Shown here piece by piece: positions 1 through 6,734 of a stretch of DNA of 9,804 bases. The notes under the pieces were generated by a model. That model had not been told where the DNA came from, did no database searches, and was given only the letters and a program-made list of their open reading frames with translations. This DNA comes from Benthortus sp964440495 (lineage in GTDB: Archaea; Thermoproteota; Nitrososphaeria_A; Caldarchaeales; Wolframiiraptoraceae). Both the position numbers and the translations under genes were made by a program. Location of the stretch: assembly GCA_964440495.1 (NCBI GenBank), contig CAYTSD010000039.1:1-9804 (forward strand), given 5' to 3'. The first letter of the stretch is position 1, and every line of letters starts with the position of its first letter.

Positions 1-332
1 TTCTTGAGAAGTTTAGTGAATGTCCTAGAATAATTTTCCTCTCACCGATGATAGGCGGCTATAACTTGATAGCTATTATGATAGCGGAGAGTATGAAGGT
101 TCTAGAAAGTATAACCACGATCTGCGCCATAAGAGCTCATAAAGGTATCAGACGAAGCGAGCTAATAATTCTCGGCGACCCAGTGTATCCGAGTCATCTA
201 CCTATCAGGCTTATAGAAGATAGAAAAAGACGTACCGCGCCTTGTGGATTTAACTGCTGTAGATGTCAAAGATATTTAGAGGATAAGTGTCTTGGATGTC
301 CAGCGACCCGATGCTATAGAGGGTTTCTCTAG
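1..332 (+). CDS. Lrp/AsnC-type regulator, C-terminal part with cysteine-rich tail (5' end outside window)
   Basis: The open frame enters from the left edge (first complete codon at base 3) and stops with TAG at 330-332. The first 70 or so visible residues look like the ligand-binding RAM domain of Lrp/AsnC regulators: an ECPRI strand, a GGYNLIAIM segment matching the usual G-x-Y-D-L pattern, a helix, then a KGIRRSELIIL strand. The DNA-binding helix-turn-helix would lie upstream, outside the window. After the RAM domain comes a short basic linker and a cysteine-rich tail with the order C-x3-C-C-x-C-x7-C-x2-C-x4-C, ending CPAT-x2-YRG. This fits a CG-x2-C-x2-C-x2-Y-x4-C-x2-C pattern like that of DUF3795-type metal-binding domains. 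Classical Lrp proteins lack such a tail. I infer metal or Fe-S binding, possibly a sensing role. The ATG at 48 lies inside the RAM domain and is not the true start. Confidence 0.75.
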   Translation, partial: LEKFSECPRIIFLSPMIGGYNLIAIMIAESMKVLESITTICAIRAHKGIRRSELIILGDPVYPSHLPIRLIEDRKRRTAPCGFNCCRCQRYLEDKCLGCPATRCYRGFL

Positions 333-2207
333 TTATTTGAAGCTCGGCCTCTTTGAGAGGAGTTTTGGGAGGGGGAGGGGCTTGAAGGGTCTTCCAGCGG
401 TCTTTGACTTTATCTCCTCGATAAGCTTCTCAGGCTTCATGGAGACAACATCCTCCTTATCCCTGATTCTCACACTTAGAACCCCTGTCTTCCTCTCTCT
501 ATCTCCATAGACAACCACGTAGGGAATCCACTCGGTCTCAGCGTCCCTAATCTTCCTATCGACGCTTTCATCTCTGTCGTCGACGTCAACGCGTATTCCA
601 TGGGCTTCTATGCTCCTCATTAGGTTGACGCAGTCCTCAATGTGTCTTCCAGCTACGGGGATCAATCTAACCTGGGTTGGTGAGAGCCATAGGGGTAGAG
701 AGGGTTTTCCTCCAGCCTGCCTCGTCATATATGCCTTCTCTAGGAGAGCGTAGATCACACGCTCGATAGCTCCGCTTGGAGAGCAGTGAAGAATTATTGG
801 ATACTTCTTACGGCCGTCGACGTCCACGTAGGTTATCCCATAATGTTTAGCGTTTTCCACATCTATCTGGTCTGTTGAGAGGGCTGCGGCCTTTCTCTGG
901 CTGTCAACGAAGTTAAACTCCCATTTGAGAATGAAGTAGAAGAAGCGTTCATCCCACATCTCCACTAGGACTGGTTTCCCAAACATCTTGACAAGCTCGT
1001 GGACGAACTCCTTGTTCTCCTCATAGAAGTCTCTTGTGAATCTTATAGCCATCTCTAAGTCGTCTCTGCTAAGCCCTATCCCTTCAACAACCTCAAGGCT
1101 CAGCTTTAGCCTGCGCTTCATCTCAGACTTAGCCTGCTCCAAGTCTTTACAGAATGCGTGGGCGTCTGGCATCGTGAAGGCCCGCAGCCTCCTAAGCCCA
1201 GCGAGCTCCCCACTCTTCTCCCTCCTAAAGCTATATCGCGTCAGCTCGTAGAGCCACAGGGGTAGGTGGCGGTAGGAGAGCTGCATATCCTTAGCCATGA
1301 GGAACTGGCCGAAGCATGCCGCGAAGCGGAGGAAGTATCTCTTCTGATCCGATTGGAGGATATATTGTCTGGCTGGAAACCTGTTCAGATACTGTTCGAG
1401 GCTTGGGTGGGTGACATCGTACATTATCGGGGTCTCAACCTCCATTCCACCATACTCGACCACCTTCTCCGTCACGAACTGCTCTAGGAGAGACTTTATC
1501 AGCCTACCCTTAGCAGGCCAACGCATGTTCCCTGGGTCGCTTGCAGGTTCGTAGTCAGCTATCTCCAGACGCTTCATGAGTGAGACGTGGGGAGGCTCCT
1601 CCAGCACAGCCCTCGACTTGGAGATCTCATATCTTGCGAAGGCTTCGAGACCCTCATGTCCCTTGAAGTCGAAGCCATCCACAGGCTTCAGCTCACCTTC
1701 AGGCGTTAAGATGAACCAGTAGGACTTCAGCTTCTCCTCCGCCGCTAGGGCTTGAGACTCCTCCTCAACCTCCTCGATAGGCTTCAGAGCAGCCCCTCCA
1801 GGTTCATAGCTTCTAAACTGCTCGGCCAGCGGATGCCCTTTCACGGCTATTGTGAGACGCTTATTCCATCCGAAGGGCGCTCTCCTAACCTCCACCCCGA
1901 GCCTCGAAGCGTGTCTCTCAAGGGTCTCGAGTATCTGGAGAGCTTTAGAGGGCGGGGCCAGGCTGCCGCTTAGATGAGCATAGGGGTATATGACGAGCCT
2001 ATCGACCTTGAGTTTCTGGATCAGGCTTGAGACATCCTCCAAAACCTTCCCTACAACGGTTTCATCATCCTTTCTCTCTACAGCTGTTAGGAGGAGGAGG
2101 GCGTCCTCAACCCTGACAGGCTTCTTCTCAGCGCTCTCATATACGCTGCTCTCAGGCTGTATAGGCTCATACTCGACATAGTCTACATGAAGTTGTAGAA
2201 CCTTCAA
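333..2207 (-). CDS. thrS: Threonyl-tRNA synthetase, archaeal type
   Basis: This 624-residue cytosolic class II enzyme attaches threonine to tRNA-Thr. Residues 1-145 form the archaeal editing domain, related to D-aminoacyl-tRNA deacylase, which removes serine from mischarged tRNA; YAHLS at 76-80 and KGH at 123-125 lie where its active site is expected. The catalytic core spans roughly 205-495. Motif 2 covers RREKSGELAGLRR (328-340), motif 3 is SGAIERVIYALLE (478-490), and the zinc ligands are C298, H350 and H474. The anticodon-binding domain runs from about 505 to 600, and the tail RPFKPLPLPKLLSKRP is typical of archaeal ThrRS. Length is normal for the family. The start is TTG at 2205-2207; no ATG lies between it and the in-frame stop at 2250-2252. 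A GGAGG at 2216-2220 sits 8 bases ahead of it. Its TAA abuts the stop of the convergent gene with no spacer. Confidence 0.97.
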   Translation of the reverse strand: MKVLQLHVDYVEYEPIQPESSVYESAEKKPVRVEDALLLLTAVERKDDETVVGKVLEDVSSLIQKLKVDRLVIYPYAHLSGSLAPPSKALQILETLERHASRLGVEVRRAPFGWNKRLTIAVKGHPLAEQFRSYEPGGAALKPIEEVEEESQALAAEEKLKSYWFILTPEGELKPVDGFDFKGHEGLEAFARYEISKSRAVLEEPPHVSLMKRLEIADYEPASDPGNMRWPAKGRLIKSLLEQFVTEKVVEYGGMEVETPIMYDVTHPSLEQYLNRFPARQYILQSDQKRYFLRFAACFGQFLMAKDMQLSYRHLPLWLYELTRYSFRREKSGELAGLRRLRAFTMPDAHAFCKDLEQAKSEMKRRLKLSLEVVEGIGLSRDDLEMAIRFTRDFYEENKEFVHELVKMFGKPVLVEMWDERFFYFILKWEFNFVDSQRKAAALSTDQIDVENAKHYGITYVDVDGRKKYPIILHCSPSGAIERVIYALLEKAYMTRQAGGKPSLPLWLSPTQVRLIPVAGRHIEDCVNLMRSIEAHGIRVDVDDRDESVDRKIRDAETEWIPYVVVYGDRERKTGVLSVRIRDKEDVVSMKPEKLIEEIKSKTAGRPFKPLPLPKLLSKRPSFK

Positions 2208-2257
2208 GCCCGATTCCTCCGCTCCTCCCCTAAAACCTAGAACAGGAATTTATATTT
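2208..2257 (-). promoter_or_regulatory. thrS promoter and ribosome binding site
   Basis: Read on the minus strand, AAATATAAATT (2257-2247) is a good archaeal TATA box that overlaps the stop of the upstream 69-codon gene. A start site about 26 bases downstream, near 2226, would give a leader of about 19 bases. That leader carries GGAGG (2220-2216), 8 bases before the TTG start. The layout suggests thrS can be transcribed independently of the gene upstream. The positions are read from the sequence; promoter activity is inferred. Confidence 0.55.
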
Positions 2258-2459
2258 GCATGTATCGCCAGCGCTCTATCCTCCTCTCCTCCCTCGTCAG
2301 CTTCTTATACTCTTTATAGTGTTTCTCACAGAGATAGGCTCTCCCCCTTGAGATACTTATCCTGAGGACGTGGGAGACTTTCTGAGCCGAGATGGACCTA
2401 ACAGCAGGCTCCTCGCAGCCCTCAACGGAGCACTTCACACCCTTTGAGACTTTACCCAA
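2250..2459 (-). CDS. Small zinc-binding protein (C-x4-C...C-x2-H), function unknown
   Basis: A 69-residue basic protein. C10 and C15 form a C-x4-C knuckle, and C44 and H47 form a C-x2-H knuckle (LCEKHYKEYKK), which together make a plausible single zinc site. The C-terminal third (KLTREERRIERWRYMQI) is highly charged and probably helical. The layout resembles small archaeal zinc-ribbon or nucleic-acid-binding proteins, but I cannot name the family. The start is TTG at 2457-2459, with GGGAGGGTG at 2475-2467 seven bases upstream; an in-frame GTG at codon 8 is a weaker alternative. It lies 42 bases upstream of thrS on the same strand, so the two may be partly co-transcribed, which would fit a role in RNA or translation. 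That role is an inference from position only. Confidence 0.75.
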   Translation of the reverse strand: MGKVSKGVKCSVEGCEEPAVRSISAQKVSHVLRISISRGRAYLCEKHYKEYKKLTREERRIERWRYMQI

Positions 2460-2495
2460 CCTGCAGCACCCTCCCAGACACCTAGACCACCTGGA

Positions 2496-2515
2496 GATAA
2501 CATTTACTCTAGAAA
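2496..2515. promoter_or_regulatory. Divergent promoter region between the zinc-protein gene and the tRNA thiolase gene
   Basis: The 73-base gap between the two divergent starts has one AT-rich patch. On the minus strand TAAATGTTAT (2507-2498) would place a start near 2476, giving a leader of about 17 bases that carries the GGGAGGGTG site. On the plus strand the same patch (CATTTACT, 2501-2508) lies about 28 bases before the ATG at 2533, which fits a leaderless transcript. Neither box is strong. Confidence 0.4.
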
Positions 2516-2532
2516 GATTTTTACTGTGACCT

Positions 2533-3471
2533 ATGAGAATCCAAGCGAGGATGCCGAAGTGCTATAGGTGTGGAGGGGAGGGCGAGGTCTATGTCTCCTA
2601 TATGGGTAAGTATCTCTGTCGTAGATGCTTCATAGAGTTTTATGAGAAGAAGGTTAAGAACACGGTCATAAAGTATGGAATGTTCAAGGATGCTAGGAGG
2701 ATAGGTGTAGCGGTCTCAGGTGGAAAAGATAGTATGGCCATGCTTAGAGTTCTTCAAAGAATCTTCCCGCAACTCGAGTTCACGGCAATCCACATCAACC
2801 TAGGGATAGGAGAATACTCTAAGGAAGGCGAGGAAGTGGTTAGAAGGCTGGCGGAGGAGCTTGGAGTAAACCTAGTAGTTCATAGACTTGAGGAGGAGGG
2901 CTTCACGATTCCAGACCTACTAAACACCCCGTATAGGAGGAGAGTATGTGGAGCCTGCGGAATAGTTAGAAGATACCTCTTGAATAGGATTGCATGGGAG
3001 CTTGGCTTGGATAGGCTTGCCACAGGCCACACCCTCGACGACACGGTAGAGCTATTGTTCGAACTTTATCTCAACGGGAGGGTTGAGGAGATTGTAAGGG
3101 TTAGACCCATTCTGGAGGGTGGGTTGAGGATGGTTGAGAGGGTTAAGCCTCTAATAGAGATTACCGATGAAGAGAACCTACACTATGTCCACCTCACCGG
3201 CACACCCTACGGAGTCCTCGAATGTCCGCTCCTTAAAGGCTCAAGAATGATGAGGAGAAAGAGACTAATCGCTAAGATAGAAGAGGAGATTCCACGGTTC
3301 CGCCACCTCCTATACAAATCACACATCAAGAGAATTCTCCCAAAACTTGAGAAAACGGTTGAGAAACCAGAGCTTAAAGCATGCGAGATATGCGGGATGC
3401 CTACGACAAGTAGAATATGTAGCTATTGTAAACTTGTTTCAAGAGTCTCAGAGACGGTGAAGGCGGGATGA
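2533..3471 (+). CDS. tRNA 2-thiolation enzyme, Ncs6/CTU1/TtuA family
   Basis: A 312-residue PP-loop ATPase that adenylates a tRNA uridine and replaces its oxygen with sulfur. Visible features in order: an N-terminal zinc finger (C10, C13, C29, C32); the PP-loop SGGKDS at 62-67; the paired cysteines C139/C142 (CGACG) with C231 (LECP), which match the three cysteines that hold a 4Fe-4S cluster in this family; GHTLDD at 165-170; and a C-terminal zinc finger (C284, C287, C296, C299). Length and layout match the archaeal family. The nucleotide modified (U34 as in Ncs6, or U54 as in TtuA) cannot be decided here. ATG 2533 would give a leaderless message; ATG 2551 (MPKCYRCGG) is a credible alternative that matches how many relatives begin. 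The family usually has GHNLDD, whereas this protein has GHTLDD. It overlaps the next gene by four bases. Confidence 0.9.
   Translation: MRIQARMPKCYRCGGEGEVYVSYMGKYLCRRCFIEFYEKKVKNTVIKYGMFKDARRIGVAVSGGKDSMAMLRVLQRIFPQLEFTAIHINLGIGEYSKEGEEVVRRLAEELGVNLVVHRLEEEGFTIPDLLNTPYRRRVCGACGIVRRYLLNRIAWELGLDRLATGHTLDDTVELLFELYLNGRVEEIVRVRPILEGGLRMVERVKPLIEITDEENLHYVHLTGTPYGVLECPLLKGSRMMRRKRLIAKIEEEIPRFRHLLYKSHIKRILPKLEKTVEKPELKACEICGMPTTSRICSYCKLVSRVSETVKAG
3456..3460 (+). promoter_or_regulatory. Ribosome binding site of the CDP-alcohol phosphotransferase gene
   Basis: GGTGA lies inside the 3' end of the thiolase gene, seven bases before the ATG at 3468. It matches the archaeal SD consensus (GGTGA) and supports starting the downstream gene at the ATGA overlap. 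Confidence 0.5.
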
Positions 3472-4076
3472 GCAGGCGGAGAATCGAGCAGCAGATGCTT
3501 GACAGATTCGCTGGAGGATTGGTCGAGTTTCTAGCAAAACATAATGTAAGCCCCATGGCCTTAACACTCTCTGCATTTGCACTCGCGTTAGCGGCCTCCA
3601 TAACATACTTCTTCGCATCCATAAGACCCTTACTATACATCCTAGCTGGAATACTGCTGATAATCTCAAGTTTCTTCGACGCAATAGATGGCGCAGTCGC
3701 TAGAAGACTTGGAAAAGCAAGCGACTTGGGCGCATTCATAGACTCAACCATGGACAAGCTCGGGGAATCAGCGGTTCTCATAGCAGTCACGGCTTCAGGG
3801 GCGGTTGACCCACTATGGGGAGCATTAGCTCTAGCCTTCTCAATAATGGTTAGCTATGTGAGGCATAGAGCGGAGCCTCTCGGAGTCAGCCTAAAGGGCG
3901 TAGGCTTCATGGAGAGAGCTGAGCGACTAATACTACTTGTGGCCGCAACATTTCTAGAGCCATTCCTACATGGAGCGCTTCAAGCAGCAATAATATTAAT
4001 CGCAGTCTTCGCGGCATTCACAGTCACGTATAGGATAGTTTTCACCGTGAGGAGACTTATTCATAGGCTTTCCTGA
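3468..4076 (+). CDS. CDP-alcohol phosphotransferase, probable archaetidylinositol phosphate synthase
   Basis: A 202-residue integral membrane enzyme. It carries the complete family signature D71-x2-D74-G75-x2-A78-R79-x8-G88-x3-D92-x3-D96, whose aspartates bind two divalent metals and the CDP-lipid. About six hydrophobic helices are visible (roughly 30-49, 54-70, 98-112, 115-130, 153-168 and 171-193). The segments SYVRHRAEPLG (129-139) and MERAERLI (148-155) resemble the SYVRARAE and ERAERL blocks of inositol-phosphate-using members. The likely reaction is therefore CDP-archaeol plus inositol 1-phosphate giving archaetidylinositol phosphate, the first step to inositol ether lipids. Another polar head group, such as glycerol phosphate or serine, cannot be excluded. 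The ATG overlaps the thiolase stop (ATGA), so the two genes are translationally linked despite unrelated roles. The last 20 bases overlap the convergent 115-aa gene. Confidence 0.88.
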   Translation: MSRRRIEQQMLDRFAGGLVEFLAKHNVSPMALTLSAFALALAASITYFFASIRPLLYILAGILLIISSFFDAIDGAVARRLGKASDLGAFIDSTMDKLGESAVLIAVTASGAVDPLWGALALAFSIMVSYVRHRAEPLGVSLKGVGFMERAERLILLVAATFLEPFLHGALQAAIILIAVFAAFTVTYRIVFTVRRLIHRLS

Positions 4077-4404
4077 ATCTTATTACTCCATCCTTGAACT
4101 CAAGTTCATAGACCTCGTTTACCTCGAGCTTAACGCCTAGAAGCATGTATTCCTCCTCGCTTAGGAAGAGCGTCATCTTCGGCTTAACGAACTCTCTAAT
4201 CGCTGGAAACATCCCAATCGACTGAAGCTGGCTTAGAACATCCTGAAGCATCCGTTGAATCATTACCGACTCCTCTCTTACCCCTGTAACCTTTACAGGC
4301 TCCCTTCCAACACGTTTTTCCTCAACGAGCTCTATGACCTTCCCTAGTCTTCCCGTTTCAGGGTCTCTCATGCTGGAGACTCTGTAAACTCTGACTAATA
4401 CCAT
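4057..4404 (-). CDS. Conserved archaeal 115-aa protein, possibly Arcadin-1-like
   Basis: A soluble 115-residue protein with no signal peptide or membrane segment. The N-terminal third is a beta-rich segment (VRVYRVSSMRDPETGRLGKV, then IELVEEKR). A helical middle follows (about 45-70, IQRMLQDVLSQLQSIGM), then PKMTLFLSEEEYMLLGVKLEVNEVYEL and a final strand pair (EFKDGVIRFRKA). The layout recalls Arcadin-1, a small protein encoded near the archaeal actin crenactin in several TACK archaea, but I make this link from memory of the general pattern and hold it weakly. No crenactin or other arcadin gene is in the window. The gene starts at ATG 4402-4404, nine bases after the gcvH stop, so it probably shares the gcvH transcript; no strong SD precedes it. 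Its 3' end overlaps the convergent phosphotransferase gene by 20 bases. Confidence 0.8.
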   Translation of the reverse strand: MVLVRVYRVSSMRDPETGRLGKVIELVEEKRVGREPVKVTGVREESVMIQRMLQDVLSQLQSIGMFPAIREFVKPKMTLFLSEEEYMLLGVKLEVNEVYELEFKDGVIRFRKAYE

Positions 4405-4413
4405 GAATGCATC

Positions 4414-4821
4414 TTATTGAGATTCCTCTAAGTCCTCTAAATACTTTGTGTATTCATCGGATTCCATGAGCTTCTCAAGCAGGCCTTCATCAACTATCTC
4501 TAGTTTCACTATCCATCCCTCTCCGTAGGGGTCGTCGTTCACAAGCTCAGGAGAGTCAACCAGCTTGCTATTCACCTCTATTACCTTGCCTTCTATAGGG
4601 GAATAGACTTCCGCTGAAGCCTTCACGGACTCTAACGTAGCTATAGGCTCATTCTCTTCGACCTTCTGACCGACGTTAGGGAGCTCAACATAGATAACCT
4701 CTCTAAGCTTCTTCTGAGCATAATCCGTTATCCCTAGGGTCGCCTTCTTATTTTCAACCCTTAGCCAAACATGCTCCTTAGTATAGTATAGGTCGCTGGG
4801 AACCTCATAACTTTCAGACAT
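4414..4821 (-). CDS. gcvH: Glycine cleavage system H protein (lipoyl carrier)
   Basis: A 135-residue soluble protein that carries the aminomethyl group on a lipoyl arm between the P, T and L proteins of the glycine cleavage system. The lipoylated lysine is K67 in ESVKASAEVYSPIEG (64-78). Other H-protein hallmarks are HVWL (17-20), GITDYAQ (30-36), VELPNVGQKV (45-54) and DSPELVNDDPYGEGWI (89-104). Length is normal. The start is ATG 4819-4821, with GGAGGG at 4836-4831 nine bases upstream. No gcvP, gcvT or lipoate ligase gene is nearby, so its partners must be elsewhere. The sequence is a standard GcvH, not the divergent lipoate-binding protein of sulfur-oxidising sHdr clusters, although an alternative acceptor cannot be ruled out. 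It lies between two small genes on the same strand that have no known link to glycine cleavage. Confidence 0.96.
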   Translation of the reverse strand: MSESYEVPSDLYYTKEHVWLRVENKKATLGITDYAQKKLREVIYVELPNVGQKVEENEPIATLESVKASAEVYSPIEGKVIEVNSKLVDSPELVNDDPYGEGWIVKLEIVDEGLLEKLMESDEYTKYLEDLEESQ

Positions 4822-4830
4822 TTCCTATCT

Positions 4831-4871
4831 CCCTCCAAGCTCAGTTAGAACCTACTACGCCGCTATAAATA
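4831..4871 (-). promoter_or_regulatory. gcvH promoter and ribosome binding site
   Basis: On the minus strand TATTTATA (4871-4864) is a good TATA box that begins right after the stop of the upstream 121-aa gene. A start site about 26 bases downstream, near 4841, would give a leader of about 20 bases with GGAGGG at 4836-4831, nine bases before the ATG. The geometry is the same as at thrS. Confidence 0.6.
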
Positions 4872-5237
4872 CTATTTCAGCAGATCCCTGATGGATTTGT
4901 ATTCACCCTTCTTGTAGTATTTTATGGTTGTCTTGAGCATAATCCTCGCGCCAAGGGATTCGAAAAGCGACATAAGCGCTGCCCCCGATATCTCCCCTGA
5001 AAGCTCACCAGACTTTATCTTCTCAGCAATTATCAGCACTATCGTCTTAGCTAGTTCCGGATACTGTTCGAGCGCCGCTTCAAGAACCTCGTCTCCCCTC
5101 TCGACGAGACGTTTACGAAGTATTTTCACGGCTTCCTCTAAGCTTAGAGAACCTCCCTCTTCACGCCGATTCCTGCTTGAAAGTAGTTTCCTCATCTTTT
5201 TCAATCTGAGAAGTCTAAGCTCCAAGTCTTCATCCAT
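4872..5237 (-). CDS. Conserved archaeal 121-aa protein, function unknown
   Basis: A small, strongly charged, mainly helical soluble protein. Residues 1-28 form a basic helix (LELRLLRLKKMRKLLSSRNR). A helical segment follows (about 32-75) with LSLEEAVKILRKRLVERG and a QYPELAKTIVLIIAEKIKSG stretch, then GEISGAALMSLFESLG (78-93) and a C-terminal beta-like segment (IMLKTTIKYYKKGEYKSIRDLL). The basic N-terminal helix recalls PDCD5-type DNA-binding proteins, but the body does not match that family. I suspect a TACK-archaeal family with a nucleic-acid role but cannot name it. The start is ATG 5235-5237, downstream of a TATA box at 5278-5271; no clear SD is present. It is the first gene of a minus-strand series, 50 bases ahead of gcvH, which also has its own promoter, so the link with gcvH is loose. 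Confidence 0.8.
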   Translation of the reverse strand: MDEDLELRLLRLKKMRKLLSSRNRREEGGSLSLEEAVKILRKRLVERGDEVLEAALEQYPELAKTIVLIIAEKIKSGELSGEISGAALMSLFESLGARIMLKTTIKYYKKGEYKSIRDLLK

Positions 5238-5264
5238 GCCATCTTAAACAGGCTTCACCTAGAT

Positions 5265-5310
5265 TTTAGGATATAATAGAGTTTATATTTCTCTCAAGCC
5301 GGCTCAGCCT
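5265..5310. promoter_or_regulatory. Divergent promoter region between the 121-aa gene and the glcD-like operon
   Basis: Two TATA boxes lie nearly back to back. TTTATATTT at 5282-5290 (+) sits about 27 bases before the ATG at 5314, so the glcD-like message is probably leaderless. TATTATAT at 5278-5271 (-) would start the 121-aa gene message only a few bases before its ATG. Between the plus TATA box and the ATG is a perfect 8-base palindrome, AGCCGGCT (5297-5304), and an overlapping inverted repeat GGCT-C-AGCC (5301-5309). Either could bind a regulator. With boxes this close, the two promoters may compete. Confidence 0.55.
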
Positions 5311-5313
5311 AGA

Positions 5314-6732
5314 ATGAGGGAGTATTTTTCAAGAGTCTCGGACAGGGACATAGAGTTTCTTGAAAAGGTCTTCGGTTCTCGGAACGTAAGTGTGGAGGAA
5401 GAGGAGCTTATAGCGAACTCCATCGACGCATTCCTAGGAACATTCCATAAACCCGGGGCAGTCGTATGGCCTGAAGACGCTGAACAGGTCGGCCAGCTAC
5501 TCAAGTACGCGAATCAAAGGAAGATTCCAGTCTACGCTAGAGGAAGTGGGACAGGGCTCTCTGGAACAGTTCCAATTCACGGCGGAATAGTGGTTAATAT
5601 GACTAAGATGAATAAAATAGTCGAGATTCTTGAGAGAGACTTACAAGTAAGAGTCCAGCCGGGGATAATCTATGAGAGATTGAACAAGCAGCTTGAACCT
5701 TATGGACTCTTCTTCCCCCCTGACCCTGCAAGTGGGTCCTACTGCACGGTTGGGGGGATGGTTGCATGTAATGCTTCAGGGTTGAAGGCTGTAAAATATG
5801 GAACAACGAGAGATTATGTGTTAGGTTTCCAGGCAGTGTTTGCAGACGGCTCCATTAGAAGGCTTGGAACAAGGACGTTCAAGTATTCAACAGGATATGA
5901 TTTGGTTAAGATGATGATAGGTTCTCAAGGAACGCTGGCGATATTCACGGAGATAAGTCTGAGGCTTAGAACGCTCCCAGAATATGCTCAAACAGCTGTA
6001 GCATTCTTTCCATCAATAAGGTCTGCTACGGAAGCGATATATGATGTTGTAAGAAGGGGTCTTGACATAGCTGCAATAGAGTTTCTGGATAAGGCGATGC
6101 TGCATGCCCTCTCTGGGTATAAAGGTATGGAGCTTCCTGAGGCTGAAGCTATGCTTCTGTTCGAGGCTCATGGCGTTGAGAGCGGCGTAAAAGAAACCAT
6201 GAATAGAATAATCAGCGTTCTAAAAAATCATGAGGGATTTAACATAATTTTAGCTGAGAGCGAGGAGGATAGGGAGAGATTATGGAATGTTAGGAGAGGA
6301 GCTTATCCAGCGACCCTGAGACTGGCTAAAATCGCTATGATAAGCGACGTAATAGTTCCAATATCGATGCTTGCAGACGCTGTTGAGAAAGCCTATGAGA
6401 TAGGTAGGAAGTATGGCGTTAAGGTAAGCTGCATGGGGCACTTCGGAGACGGAAACATACATGCGCACTGGGGATTAGATGAGAGAAGCGAGAAAGCGGT
6501 AGATATACTCCATAAAGCAAACGCCGAATACGTTGAATACGCATTATCTATCGGAGGGGCTGTTTCAGCGGAGCATGGTATAGGAACGGAGAAGAAGATG
6601 TTCATGAAGCTTCAGCATCCAGAATCATACGACCTCCTACTAAAAATCAAAAGACTCCTAGACCCAAACGACATACTCGCACCTGGAATAATATTTGATG
6701 TAGAGGAAGTGTTGGCTGAGAGTGTGGGTTGA
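5314..6732 (+). CDS. FAD-linked 2-hydroxyacid dehydrogenase, GlcD/D-lactate dehydrogenase type
   Basis: A 472-residue flavoprotein of the vanillyl-alcohol oxidase superfamily. Residues 45-225 form the FAD-binding domain: VVWPEDAEQV (50-59), RGSGTGLSG (76-84), PPDPAS (135-140), then TVGGMVACNASG (145-156) and GSQGTLAIFTEISL (203-216). The C-terminal substrate domain has GHFGDGNIHAH (375-385) and SAEHGIG (418-424); H376, H383, E420 and H421 match the metal and substrate residues of D-lactate and D-2-hydroxyglutarate dehydrogenases. It ends with the family's LLDPNDILAPG (448-458). Length is typical and no signal peptide is seen. The substrate (glycolate, D-lactate or D-2-hydroxyglutarate) cannot be decided. 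The stop is followed at once by an iron-sulfur partner gene, so electrons probably leave the flavin through that subunit. The ATG at 5314 fits a leaderless transcript from the TATA box at 5282-5290. Confidence 0.93.
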   Translation: MREYFSRVSDRDIEFLEKVFGSRNVSVEEEELIANSIDAFLGTFHKPGAVVWPEDAEQVGQLLKYANQRKIPVYARGSGTGLSGTVPIHGGIVVNMTKMNKIVEILERDLQVRVQPGIIYERLNKQLEPYGLFFPPDPASGSYCTVGGMVACNASGLKAVKYGTTRDYVLGFQAVFADGSIRRLGTRTFKYSTGYDLVKMMIGSQGTLAIFTEISLRLRTLPEYAQTAVAFFPSIRSATEAIYDVVRRGLDIAAIEFLDKAMLHALSGYKGMELPEAEAMLLFEAHGVESGVKETMNRIISVLKNHEGFNIILAESEEDRERLWNVRRGAYPATLRLAKIAMISDVIVPISMLADAVEKAYEIGRKYGVKVSCMGHFGDGNIHAHWGLDERSEKAVDILHKANAEYVEYALSIGGAVSAEHGIGTEKKMFMKLQHPESYDLLLKIKRLLDPNDILAPGIIFDVEEVLAESVG

Positions 6733-6734
6733 AG

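Noticed and set aside
292..510. Plus-strand frame of 72 codons over the thrS 3' end
   Set aside because: It overlaps both the Lrp-like gene and thrS out of frame and shows no protein-like features.
3401..3790. Minus-strand open frame of 129 codons
   Set aside because: It lies antisense to the thiolase and CDP-alcohol phosphotransferase genes, has low-complexity Ser/Ala/Leu composition and no recognisable motif.
4872..5237. Assignment of the 121-aa protein to PDCD5
   Set aside because: Only the basic N-terminal helix is similar; the conserved PDCD5 core is not visible.
4924..5247. Plus-strand open frame of 107 codons
   Set aside because: It is the antisense shadow of the 121-aa gene, serine-rich and without motif; the minus frame has a better start and promoter.
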